DNA of 48,073 nucleotides, from positions 1 to 48,073 of IMG/VR virus record IMGVR_UViG_3300032893_000078. One strand, written 5' to 3'. Within the stretch, counting starts at the first letter, position 1, and every line of letters begins with the position of its first letter. The stretch is from a virus. The notes under the pieces were generated by a model. The model did no database searches, was not told the origin of the DNA, and saw only the letters and a program-made list of their open reading frames with translations. Below, one piece after another: positions 38,775-45,656 of the stretch. The position numbers and the translations under genes are program-made.

Positions 38775-39706
38775 CCAAACCCGACCCCGTCAAACTCCTA
38801 GTCCGCCTGTCCCGTACCCCCATATCCCTGACAGAGCTCTGTGACCGGCTCGACATGAGCCCGGCCCGGGTCCTGGCCCTGGCCCAGAAGCACAAAGTTA
38901 AGCTGGAAAAGGGAAATGACCACGTCCAGCTGTCTGCGAAGGAACAGATCAGGACGGTACAGGATACACGCGTGCTGCCTGTACGCGGCCGCCGGCAACA
39001 GGTTGGGGTCATTTCTGACCTGCACCTGGGTTCTAAGTACTGCTTACGCGCCCAGCTCCGGGACTGTGTCCAGCATATGTACGAGAGGGGCATCAGGGAA
39101 ATCCTGGTCCCGGGTGACCTCCTGCAAGGCTGGTCCAAAAAGTGGATTTTTGAACTTAGCCATCCGGGATTTACAGATCAGATAGAAGACCTTCGCGCTA
39201 CTATACCGCGGCTGAGAGGTCTCACGTACTGGGCAATCACAGGTAATCACGATGAAACCTGGTTTGAGATCTCTGGCATAGACGTTGGCGAGGCAATCCA
39301 CGCCGTTCGCCCGGACATAAACTTTGTCGGTCGGTGTGGTGCGTTCGTGAAAATTCGAGGTGCAATCGGACACATGTGGCACCCACTTGGCGGCACCCCT
39401 TACGCAAAGTCCTATCGCCTTCAGAAGAAAATTGAAGAATACAGTGCTGGCGAAAAGCCAGATTTTCTGCTTGCTGGACACCTACATCAATACGCACATG
39501 TAGAGGAGCGAGGTGTTTTCGGGGCCTTATGTCCTACCTTTCAGGCTTCTGGCTCCGCGTTCAGCAAACGTCTTGCCGGCAATCCAGCCCTTGGGGGACT
39601 GATTCTAAGCTGGGAAATTGCAGGCAAAGATCTTGTGCGAAATTTCAGCATAGAACGCCGTAGATACTACGAATTGGAACTGTCAACCAAGGTGCCCGCA
39701 AAATGA
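38756..39706 (+). CDS. Winged-HTH / metallophosphoesterase fusion
   Basis: A 316-aa protein starting from TTG 38756. Residues 10-70 fit a winged helix (ISLTELCDRLDMSPARVLAL ... KHKVKLEKGNDHVQL). Residues 82-290 form a calcineurin-type phosphoesterase: VISDLHLGS, LVPGDLLQG, AITGNHDETW, IGHMWHPLGG and LLAGHLHQYAH, all five metal motifs. It could be a DNA-end nuclease or phosphatase. The start codon is set by the -10 six bases upstream. It is coupled to Endo VII by ATGA. Confidence 0.82.
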   Translation: MEPKTLTKPDPVKLLVRLSRTPISLTELCDRLDMSPARVLALAQKHKVKLEKGNDHVQLSAKEQIRTVQDTRVLPVRGRRQQVGVISDLHLGSKYCLRAQLRDCVQHMYERGIREILVPGDLLQGWSKKWIFELSHPGFTDQIEDLRATIPRLRGLTYWAITGNHDETWFEISGIDVGEAIHAVRPDINFVGRCGAFVKIRGAIGHMWHPLGGTPYAKSYRLQKKIEEYSAGEKPDFLLAGHLHQYAHVEERGVFGALCPTFQASGSAFSKRLAGNPALGGLILSWEIAGKDLVRNFSIERRRYYELELSTKVPAK

Positions 39707-40227
39707 AGTGTAGGCGTTGTCCGGCGGAAGCACGTTCCAATCGTACCCTGTGCGCAAGCTGTGCCCAGCGCAGCACAGAACACAATCGCGTTTGGTCGAA
39801 AGCAAATGCCGAGCGAGTACGCGTCCGGCGTAATGAATACAATAAGGAACAAAGAAAAACAAATACAGAGCGCATCCGCGAGAAAGACCGAATAAGAGAA
39901 CAGAAAACACAACGATCGGCAAAGAGGCGTGTTCAAAAGCCTGACTATTCGCATGAATGTCACATCAGACGCCTGCTTCACGTGTCTCAGGAGGAGGCAC
40001 AGCGCCTGATAGTGCTTTCTAGGTCTGGCTCCTGTGAGGCTTGTGGTGATTCTTATACGAGATCCAGACTGGGCTATGGTAAATTCGGGCTGCACATAGA
40101 TCACAACCACAAGACGGGAGCTTTTAGGGGTTTCCTCTGTTCTCGTTGTAATCAGGCGTTGGGCCTGTTGCTGGATGACCCGCGCAGAATACAGAGTCTG
40201 CTTGATTATTTGGAGGTGCGACGATGA
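39703..40227 (+). CDS. Endonuclease VII-like nuclease (second copy)
   Basis: A 174-aa protein. The N-terminus has a zinc-ribbon-like CRRCPAEARSNRTLCASC, then a long Arg/Glu-rich helix, then the Endo VII core SGSCEACGDSYTR, LHIDHNHKTGAF and RGFLCSRCNQALG, ending in a helix. It resolves branched DNA. It lies in the replication cluster with a RuvC-like gene, so the phage has at least three potential branch-cutting enzymes. The sequence is less G+C-rich than neighbours. Confidence 0.87.
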   Translation: MKCRRCPAEARSNRTLCASCAQRSTEHNRVWSKANAERVRVRRNEYNKEQRKTNTERIREKDRIREQKTQRSAKRRVQKPDYSHECHIRRLLHVSQEEAQRLIVLSRSGSCEACGDSYTRSRLGYGKFGLHIDHNHKTGAFRGFLCSRCNQALGLLLDDPRRIQSLLDYLEVRR

Positions 40228-40637
40228 TTAGCATCAGGAAAGTCGAGCCCGAAGTAGTCCGCGAATTGTGCGACAGGATCCTGCCCTTTGACGACGGCTC
40301 AACCACGTGGGAGCCGGATGATGAATTCTGGGGCGCGTTTGACGGGCCCCGTCTGGTCGGTTGGGGCGGGCTGAGACAGTCCAGGCGATGGCTAGACTGC
40401 GTGTTCTTGTGTTCGTCCGGGGTCCTGCCCGAGGCGCGCGGCCACGGCCTGCAAAAACGTCTGATCAAGGCCCGGGTCCGGTGGGCCAAGAAACAGGGCT
40501 ACTACTATGCTTTTACGTACACGGTCCCGCACAATCCGGCATCGTCCCGGTCCCTGATTTCGTGCGGGTTCAAGCCTTATTGGCCTAGCAAGCCTTGGGC
40601 GGGTGATGTGTGCTACTGGCATCGTCCTTTGTTCTGA
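40224..40637 (+). CDS. GNAT-family acetyltransferase
   Basis: A 137-aa protein with a GNAT fold pattern: start MISIRKVEPEVVRELCDRIL, strand GPRLVGWGGL, and the acetyl-CoA loop LPEARGHGLQKRLIKARVRW, then YAFTYTVPHNPASSRSLISC-GFKPY. The acceptor is unknown; phage GNATs can modify host proteins or toxins. The last 53 bases overlap a minus-strand gene. ATGA coupling with Endo VII. Confidence 0.8.
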   Translation: MISIRKVEPEVVRELCDRILPFDDGSTTWEPDDEFWGAFDGPRLVGWGGLRQSRRWLDCVFLCSSGVLPEARGHGLQKRLIKARVRWAKKQGYYYAFTYTVPHNPASSRSLISCGFKPYWPSKPWAGDVCYWHRPLF

Positions 40638-40854
40638 CTCGCCACACCTGAGCTTTTCCCCGACGCTCGCACACGAGCCGGCCCAGGTCCACTGCCGCGG
40701 ACAGGGCATTGATTGCCAGGTCCTTGTCTTCAGTCTGCAGAGTCTGGAGCGTTAGGTCGATCATGTCCCGTGGGTTCAGTTCCTTGTCCCCCAGTGCTTT
40801 TTCCAGTGCAATTGCCCGTACCTGCCAGACCAAGTGTGACGATCGTTCAATCAT
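40585..40854 (-). CDS. Antisense helical protein (89 aa)
   Basis: A lone minus-strand gene in the plus-strand early region. It starts MIERSSHLVWQVRAIALEKA at the ATG at 40854, six bases after a strong promoter. It is helical (DMIDLTLQTLQTEDKDLAIN, ALSAAVDLGRLVCERR) and ends in a His/Lys-rich tail that runs into the GNAT gene. No family is known. The strong promoter makes it likely real. Confidence 0.65.
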   Translation of the reverse strand: MIERSSHLVWQVRAIALEKALGDKELNPRDMIDLTLQTLQTEDKDLAINALSAAVDLGRLVCERRGKAQVWRVRTKDDASSTHHPPKAC

Positions 40855-40860
40855 TCATTG

Positions 40861-40888
40861 ACCTTAGCAGGGGTTGGGGTCAAGTCAA
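40861..40888 (-). promoter_or_regulatory. Promoter for antisense 89-aa gene
   Basis: -35 TTGACT (40888-40883), 16-nt spacer, extended -10 TGCTAAGGT (TAAGGT 40866-40861), 6 nt to ATG 40854. Leaderless layout. Confidence 0.75.
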
Positions 40889-40899
40889 GAAAATAGCTG

Positions 40900-40927
40900 T
40901 TGCCGCGAGCTGGTCCCGTGCTAGGGT
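40900..40927 (+). promoter_or_regulatory. Promoter for Dam-like methylase
   Basis: -35 TTGCCG (40900-40905), 16-nt spacer, extended -10 TGCTAGGGT (TAGGGT 40922-40927), 6 nt to ATG 40934. Back to back with the antisense gene's promoter. Confidence 0.72.
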
Positions 40928-40933
40928 TGACCG

Positions 40934-41515
40934 ATGCGAGGCCAAGACCCCGACAGGGCAGACAACGCTAGACGTACACCCGTGTGGCTCCTGACCGCGG
41001 CGCGGGAATTGATGGGCAGCATCACGTTGGATCCTGCCTCGGACCCGGAAGCTCAAATGCAGGTTCGAGCCGCCGGCTGGTACGGACCAGGACAAGTAAT
41101 CACCAACGGACTATCCGTTCCTTGGTATGGCCGCGTATGGCTCAACCCGCCTGGAGGCAAGTACGATGCTCAGACCCTACTGCCTAAGGCCCACGGCCTT
41201 GGTCTGTCCAGCGCGGCCGTGTGGTGGCACAAACTGACCGTGGAATACCTGCAGGGGAACGTGGACCAGGCCCTGTTCCTGTGCTTTTCCCTGAACGTGT
41301 TTCGGACTGGTCAATGGCCCCAGACCCCGGCCCCGTACGAATTCCCGTTCCTGGTGTTCAAGGATCGGATCCGGTTCGCTGGGTCGGACGGGTCGAAAGG
41401 GGAAAGCCCGAACGTGGATTCGGCCCTCGTGTATCTCCCGCCCCGGGCTGGAACTGAAACAGCCCTGACACGGTTTGCTCTCATTTTTGGTCAGTACGGA
41501 AAGGTAAGAATATGA
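40934..41515 (+). CDS. Phage Dam-type adenine methyltransferase (third methylase)
   Basis: A 193-aa protein of the phage Dam family: TPVWLLTAARELMGSITLDP with LDPASD, then GRVWLNPPGG carrying the NPPxx catalytic motif, and ALFLCFSLNVFRTGQ with a PFLVFKDRIRF end. It is of a different type from the two D12 enzymes. It is leaderless behind its own promoter. Its stop overlaps the small membrane gene (ATGA). Role: modification of phage DNA, inferred. Confidence 0.85.
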   Translation: MRGQDPDRADNARRTPVWLLTAARELMGSITLDPASDPEAQMQVRAAGWYGPGQVITNGLSVPWYGRVWLNPPGGKYDAQTLLPKAHGLGLSSAAVWWHKLTVEYLQGNVDQALFLCFSLNVFRTGQWPQTPAPYEFPFLVFKDRIRFAGSDGSKGESPNVDSALVYLPPRAGTETALTRFALIFGQYGKVRI

Positions 41516-41598
41516 ACGAACATACACCAGCAGACATTCTCTGGGGTTTCGCCGTCGTGGCCGCGTTAGGGGTTTTGCTGCTGTGGGCTGTGCTATGA
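41512..41598 (+). CDS. Tiny membrane protein (28 aa)
   Basis: A short product with a single hydrophobic helix (ILWGFAVVAALGVLLLWAVL) after a polar start MNEHTPAD. It has ATGA overlaps at both ends, with the Dam-like gene and the RuvC-like gene. The coupling makes it believable. Confidence 0.55.
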   Translation: MNEHTPADILWGFAVVAALGVLLLWAVL

Positions 41599-42122
41599 AT
41601 GCAATGGTCAACCCCGGACCCAAACTGAACAAGCATTTCGGCCTTGTCCCGCCACGAGGCAAGGTCCTTGCCCCGTTCCGATCTGTCCTGGCAATCGACC
41701 CCGGGGCAAAAACGGGTTGGGCCCTGTCCAGGGACCAGACCATTGTGGCAGCGGGCCTGGTCAGGCTGGACAAAGGGGATCGCATGCGGGTCTTTGCTGA
41801 CCTGGCCGAGGTATGGTGCGAGCTGCCCTGCTGGCAACGCGGGGACACTCCGGCCAGAATCAATGACCTATTCGTGACCGCGCGCCGAGCCGGGGCCCTC
41901 GTGGTCCAGGCCTGCCCCGACATTGACCCGGAAACAGTGCATTGGATCTCGCCACATTTGTGGAAACACAGCGTTGACAAAGCATTGCATAATTCCAGGG
42001 TTTTGAAACGCATGACCGACCAGGAAAAAGCGCTCATTGGGGATGTACCGGTCGCGCTCGTGAACAATGTCCTGGACGCGATAGGGCTCAACATGTATGC
42101 TACGGGAAGGTATCGACTATGA
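41595..42122 (+). CDS. RuvC-like Holliday junction resolvase
   Basis: A 175-aa protein from the ATG at 41595 (MNAMVNPGPKLNK...), overlapping the previous stop. RNase H-fold motifs are present: SVLAIDPGAKTGWALS with the first catalytic Asp, a middle strand (GALVVQACPDIDPETVHW) and a C-terminal NNVLDAIGLNMYATG with the last Asp. It would cut four-way junctions. It works in the same step as the Endo VII enzymes. Confidence 0.82.
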   Translation: MNAMVNPGPKLNKHFGLVPPRGKVLAPFRSVLAIDPGAKTGWALSRDQTIVAAGLVRLDKGDRMRVFADLAEVWCELPCWQRGDTPARINDLFVTARRAGALVVQACPDIDPETVHWISPHLWKHSVDKALHNSRVLKRMTDQEKALIGDVPVALVNNVLDAIGLNMYATGRYRL

Positions 42123-42400
42123 CCCCAACCGCTCGCAAACTTACGTCAGACGTTATCGAAGCACATAACGCGCTTAAGGCATATCAGGACAAATGCAAAC
42201 ACCTTAAACAAACTAGATGTGCTGGCGAGCCACGAAACACCTGCGATCGGTGTGGGAAATTCGTGCCTTATGCCTGCAAACACGAGAATGCTATCAAAGT
42301 TCCTAAATCAGATGTAGGTAACTGGTGTCCACATGATGACAGCTATTGGTACGAGTGTACCTGCCCTGATTGTGGTAAATACTGGATAGAGGACCAATGA
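42119..42400 (+). CDS. Zinc-binding hypothetical protein (93 aa)
   Basis: A helical start (SDVIEAHNALKAYQDKCKHL) is followed by many Cys/His: CDRCGKFVPYACKH, then WCPHDDSYWYECTCPDCGKY. The pairs fit one or two zinc ribbons. The start and stop overlap the neighbours by ATGA. The function is unknown; nucleic-acid binding is plausible. Confidence 0.65.
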   Translation: MTPTARKLTSDVIEAHNALKAYQDKCKHLKQTRCAGEPRNTCDRCGKFVPYACKHENAIKVPKSDVGNWCPHDDSYWYECTCPDCGKYWIEDQ

Positions 42401-42987
42401 CCCAACCCGACACAGTCCAAATCAGTCCCCAAGCCCTTGTCCTGGCACAGGAGGCAGACAAGGCCGAGACTGTGCTCCTGTACCTGCACGGCCTGACGAT
42501 TCAAGGACCAGAGCAGCGCGACACGGTCCAGCAAACCATGGTCTGGGTCAAGCGGCTGGGCAAGGACCTTGACGCGCAACGGACCAGCGCCACGAAGCCG
42601 TTGAACGCGGTCCTGAAAACGGTCAATGGCTGGTTCAAGCCACGGATTGATATCTGCGAACGGGTCGAGGCGGCATGCAAGGATGCCCTGTGGAGGCACG
42701 ACCGGGCATTGGCCGCAGAGCAACAGAAACAGCTTCAGGCAGCCGCCACGGCGTTCCAGGCGGGTCAGACCGAGCAGGCCACCCAGGCCCTGGCCGCTAT
42801 CCCCGATATCCCTCAGGTGGCTGGGACCAGCATCGGGACTCGACTGGTACTCCGGGTCGTGGCCCCTGACATGGTCCCACGGGAGTACTGTAGCCCAGAC
42901 CCGGGAAAACTGGCACAGGTCCCGAAGGGTCAACCCGTGGCGGGCTGTGTCTGGGAAGAGCAGGCGAATGTGAGGGTAAGAACGTGA
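42397..42987 (+). CDS. Coiled-coil hypothetical phage protein (196 aa)
   Basis: A helical protein with RTSATKPLNAVLKTVNGWFK-PRIDICERVEAACKDALWR, a pattern found in phage proteins placed near ssDNA-binding or recombination genes. A long coiled coil spans residues 20-130; the C-terminus (TSIGTRLVLRVVAPDMVPRE) is beta. ATGA start and TGA/GTG overlap with DUF3310. It may be a recombination accessory; this is unproven. Confidence 0.6.
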   Translation: MTQPDTVQISPQALVLAQEADKAETVLLYLHGLTIQGPEQRDTVQQTMVWVKRLGKDLDAQRTSATKPLNAVLKTVNGWFKPRIDICERVEAACKDALWRHDRALAAEQQKQLQAAATAFQAGQTEQATQALAAIPDIPQVAGTSIGTRLVLRVVAPDMVPREYCSPDPGKLAQVPKGQPVAGCVWEEQANVRVRT

Positions 42988-43361
42988 ACGATCCCGTAAA
43001 CCATCCCAGTCATTACACCGCGCACCCCTCGGGCGTAGAATGCATTACCGTGACAGAACACATGTCGTTCTGTGTCGGGAACGCGATCAAATACCTATGG
43101 CGAGCCGGGCTCAAAGGGTCCAAAATAGAGGACCTGGAAAAGGCGCGCTGGTACATTGACCGGGAAATTGCGCGTCAGAAATCCCTTGTCGGCCCCAGTC
43201 CTGCTGCTACAGTAGACAATACACCAGCTGCCTGCGACGCTCTGGACCAAGATGACCCAACAGATACTCCTACCCGCCCCGATATCCCGTCATTGTTCCC
43301 GAAGCCGCCAACACCAGACCCACCTGAGCCTTGGTGGCAGGTTTTTACGTCGGGTGCCTAA
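42984..43361 (+). CDS. DUF3310 protein
   Basis: A 125-aa protein with the whole DUF3310 signature at the N-terminus: VNHPSHYTAHPSGVECITVT, SFCVGNAIKYLWRAGLKG and IEDLEKARWYIDREI. The family is common in phages and often placed near nucleotide metabolism genes; its action is not settled. The C-terminal 55 residues are Pro/Asp-rich and disordered. It starts with GTG overlapping the previous stop. Confidence 0.88.
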   Translation: MNDPVNHPSHYTAHPSGVECITVTEHMSFCVGNAIKYLWRAGLKGSKIEDLEKARWYIDREIARQKSLVGPSPAATVDNTPAACDALDQDDPTDTPTRPDIPSLFPKPPTPDPPEPWWQVFTSGA

Positions 43362-43467
43362 AGCCGTTCACTTCTGTGTGCTGTTCACGCTCCTGTTCGG
43401 TGCCCTGTTCGCAATTCAGTGTGCGATCAATACCTGGCAGGACGACCTGACAGAGCGGCAGAAATAG
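43354..43467 (+). CDS. Small membrane protein (37 aa)
   Basis: From GTG 43354, overlapping the DUF3310 end, the product has one hydrophobic helix (FCVLFTLLFGALFAIQCAI) and a charged tail NTWQDDLTERQK. A longer frame from 43252 would lie wholly within DUF3310 and is less likely. Last gene of the plus-strand early region, before a terminator. Confidence 0.5.
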   Translation: MPKAVHFCVLFTLLFGALFAIQCAINTWQDDLTERQK

Positions 43468-43472
43468 GTTGA

Positions 43473-43507
43473 TAGGCCCGGCCGGTATCTCGTACCAGCC
43501 GGGCCTA
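43473..43507. terminator. Bidirectional terminator between early and late genes
   Basis: A 10-bp stem TAGGCCCGGC/GCCGGGCCTA (43473-43482 with 43498-43507), loop 15 nt, separates the convergent early plus-strand and late minus-strand transcripts. There is no strong T-run on either side. Confidence 0.65.
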
Positions 43508-43512
43508 GAGCT

Positions 43513-44229
43513 TTACGCGGCCGTGACCTCGATGCTGCCCCACTGCTGCAGCCCCGTGTCTTCCTCTGGCCAAGTGGCATGATCATCTGCAGTGTAACAG
43601 CCCGGGGATAGGATCGTGACACTGTCGTTCAGCTTCAAGGCCCAGGCAAACAAGGACACAGTGTAGGTCCCGTCATTCGGGGCTGTGACGTAGAACGTCC
43701 AGTCTATCGGAGTCTTACCGAGGCTTGGGTTTGATTGTGCATCGAATCGCTGGGTGAACGTTTTTGCGAAACCTGGGATATGCTGTACAAGCGCGCGCAC
43801 GTACACGGTGGGGGTCGTTGACGGTATATAGATCGGTTGCACAAACAACGGACCAACGCGGATGATCATGCGTTCTCCGGCATTGGCCGAGCAGGACATG
43901 ATTAGGGCATTGCCATCCGAGTCGCGTACAGCGCGCGGAGTGTTATCAACTATCTGAGGTCCGGGCCCTGATACTGTGTTGTCATGTATAAAGGGCCCTG
44001 TCGCGACCACGATCGACCGCGTGGCTTTGCTGTCCAGGTATGTGATCCAATCCCCGACCGCGCCCAACTGCCCATTCAAGTTCCTGGCCGCCAGGGCCTG
44101 GTCGGCCTGAAACCCTTGCTGACGTACTCCGTCCGAGGGAATAACGCGAGGGGCTAGACCCACCTCAGGCCCTGATAGGACAGTTGCATCGGTGGCCCAC
44201 AGTGGGTTACTGGTTGGTCTCGCGGTCAT
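43513..44229 (-). CDS. Putative virion fibre/decoration protein (238 aa)
   Basis: A beta-rich 238-aa protein with a helical N-terminal segment (QGFQADQALAARNLNGQLGA, VGDWITYLDSKA) and later strands (TPTVYVRALVQH, DGTYTVSLFAWALKL). That layout, helix then sandwich, is common in phage tail or head fibres. It is the last gene of the late minus unit, following the lysis-like genes. It could also be an accessory base fibre. No exact family is recognised. Confidence 0.55.
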   Translation of the reverse strand: MTARPTSNPLWATDATVLSGPEVGLAPRVIPSDGVRQQGFQADQALAARNLNGQLGAVGDWITYLDSKATRSIVVATGPFIHDNTVSGPGPQIVDNTPRAVRDSDGNALIMSCSANAGERMIIRVGPLFVQPIYIPSTTPTVYVRALVQHIPGFAKTFTQRFDAQSNPSLGKTPIDWTFYVTAPNDGTYTVSLFAWALKLNDSVTILSPGCYTADDHATWPEEDTGLQQWGSIEVTAA

Positions 44230-44435
44230 TAGTGAATCCTCTTCAGTGCCAGGAGCAAGCCCAGAGCGGTCAGGGTCGTAGTCAGACTGTACTTGACCAG
44301 GGCCGCGACGAACGAATGCATGCGAAGATGTACGTCCAGCTTGGTCTCAATTGCGGTCAAGCGTTCCAGGATCTTCTCTTCAAATTCGGTCATGGCATCC
44401 AGCGGGCTATGGTCATCTGGTCGGGCAATCCCCAT
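44229..44435 (-). CDS. Holin-like small membrane protein
   Basis: The ATG at 44435 (or 44393, giving MTEFEEKILERLTAIETKLD). It has a coiled coil (EEKILERLTAIETKLDVHLR) followed by one hydrophobic span (LVKYSLTTTLTALGLLLAL) and a basic end KRIH. This is the layout of XhlA-like lysis membrane proteins. Downstream of the protease gene, overlapping its 3' end. Lysis role by layout and position. Confidence 0.6.
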   Translation of the reverse strand: MGIARPDDHSPLDAMTEFEEKILERLTAIETKLDVHLRMHSFVAALVKYSLTTTLTALGLLLALKRIH

Positions 44436-45432
44436 CAAAGTTCAACTTGGTGAGATCCGCCACATTGATCCTGGCAAATCCGCAACCGGTGCCGAGCGTT
44501 GACGTGGTGCTGTTCTCTTGAGCAGCAAAGCACCAGCCCCACAGGCCCCAGCTGTTGTCAATGATGACCTGGGCCTTGACTGAGTCATAGCCCACAACGC
44601 GGATCTCGTGCCCGCCAGCTAGCCCGCTGGACACAGTTACAGGCAAAGTTCCGGTCTTATCGGTCAAAAACATGCTGTTATACCAGTCAATGCCGATCAC
44701 AGCCGGACCGGTCTGCAGACATGCGATCAGTTGTGTGGTCGTGTCCGCGGTCGTGTATCCCTTGACCCAACCGGCATTTTGCATCCAGGTCATGACGCTG
44801 GAGCCGTTCGAGCCGTTGTCATTGGCATTCGTCGCAGGACAGAACGCAGCGGGGCAACTGGAGCATGTGCACGGGATAGAGCAGCCATTGTCTACACACG
44901 TCCCGCCCTGGTAGGCCAGGCGTGCATCGGTCTCGTTGTCATGCACGTCGGACGTGTACGGGGTCGTTGAAATGACACCCACGCCAGCGTTACCGGTACA
45001 GGAGCCCGTGTCGCCCTGGTTCAATGGGGTCCAGTTCAGTGGATTCCAGAATCTGGAACAAACCGTCGCGGACGTCTCGGTGGGCATGGCGCGACCTGGT
45101 GCCCTGTAATGTCTACGACCTAGGTGTGGGCGCTTGGCCTGTTTCGTGGCCGATGCTGGGGCAGGCGTGTCTGGGAACGCGACCGCGGTACAGGTCGAGG
45201 TCGTGCCGCCCGTGGCCTGGGTTCCACCTGTAGCGTGGGTGCCACCCGTTGCATGTGTTCCGCCTGTGGCCTTGGCCCCGCCCGTCCCTTTTGCCCCACC
45301 AGCAGCGCAAGGACAAGGCGGGCACTTGTGGGCACTGTCGTCCGTACAGACGCCTGGCTGGCAGTTGACAGCCATCAAACCAGCAGCCCAGCCAACGGCT
45401 AGAAACTCTGACCAATGTCTAAGACTGCGCAT
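44413..45432 (-). CDS. Papain-like (C1A) cysteine protease, exported
   Basis: A 339-aa protein. Residues 1-25 are an export signal (WAAGLMAVNC; a non-ideal lipobox at Cys 24). Residues 45-80 are a low-complexity repeat GGTHATGGTHATGGTQATGG. The catalytic domain follows: PLNQGDTGSCTGNAGVG with the oxyanion Gln and active Cys, SGLAGGHEIRVVGYD with the His, and VIIDNSWGLWGWCF with the Asn in NSWG. All three catalytic residues are present, with six or more Cys for disulfides. It sits between a small lipoprotein and a holin-like gene. A lysis or host-surface role is likely; no other endolysin was found. Confidence 0.85.
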   Translation of the reverse strand: MRSLRHWSEFLAVGWAAGLMAVNCQPGVCTDDSAHKCPPCPCAAGGAKGTGGAKATGGTHATGGTHATGGTQATGGTTSTCTAVAFPDTPAPASATKQAKRPHLGRRHYRAPGRAMPTETSATVCSRFWNPLNWTPLNQGDTGSCTGNAGVGVISTTPYTSDVHDNETDARLAYQGGTCVDNGCSIPCTCSSCPAAFCPATNANDNGSNGSSVMTWMQNAGWVKGYTTADTTTQLIACLQTGPAVIGIDWYNSMFLTDKTGTLPVTVSSGLAGGHEIRVVGYDSVKAQVIIDNSWGLWGWCFAAQENSTTSTLGTGCGFARINVADLTKLNFDGDCPTR

Positions 45433-45653
45433 TACTTTGACTCCTGGTGCTTGGCAAACACGCCCGGGACTGTGTCACAGGCCAGAGAGTAGTTCGTGAC
45501 CCCGTCAACGCTCGACTGTACCTTGGCACAGTACTGATAAGATAGGTTGTCAGAATCGACGGCCGAGACCAGCGTGGGCTTTTGGACCGATGCGCAACCG
45601 GCAGAGCAACTGGAAATGATGAAAAGGGAAATCAGAGCCTTGACGTAGTTCAT
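45432..45653 (-). CDS. Small outer-membrane lipoprotein (o-spanin candidate)
   Basis: A 73-aa protein with a typical lipoprotein signal: MNYVKALISLFIISSCSAGC, lipobox SAGC with the lipidated Cys at residue 20, leaving a mature part of about 54 aa with two Cys. Small lipoproteins in lysis cassettes often act as outer spanins. No inner spanin is seen with it. The ATG is five bases after a -10. Its stop overlaps the protease start (TAATG). Confidence 0.65.
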   Translation of the reverse strand: MNYVKALISLFIISSCSAGCASVQKPTLVSAVDSDNLSYQYCAKVQSSVDGVTNYSLACDTVPGVFAKHQESK

Positions 45654-45656
45654 GCC

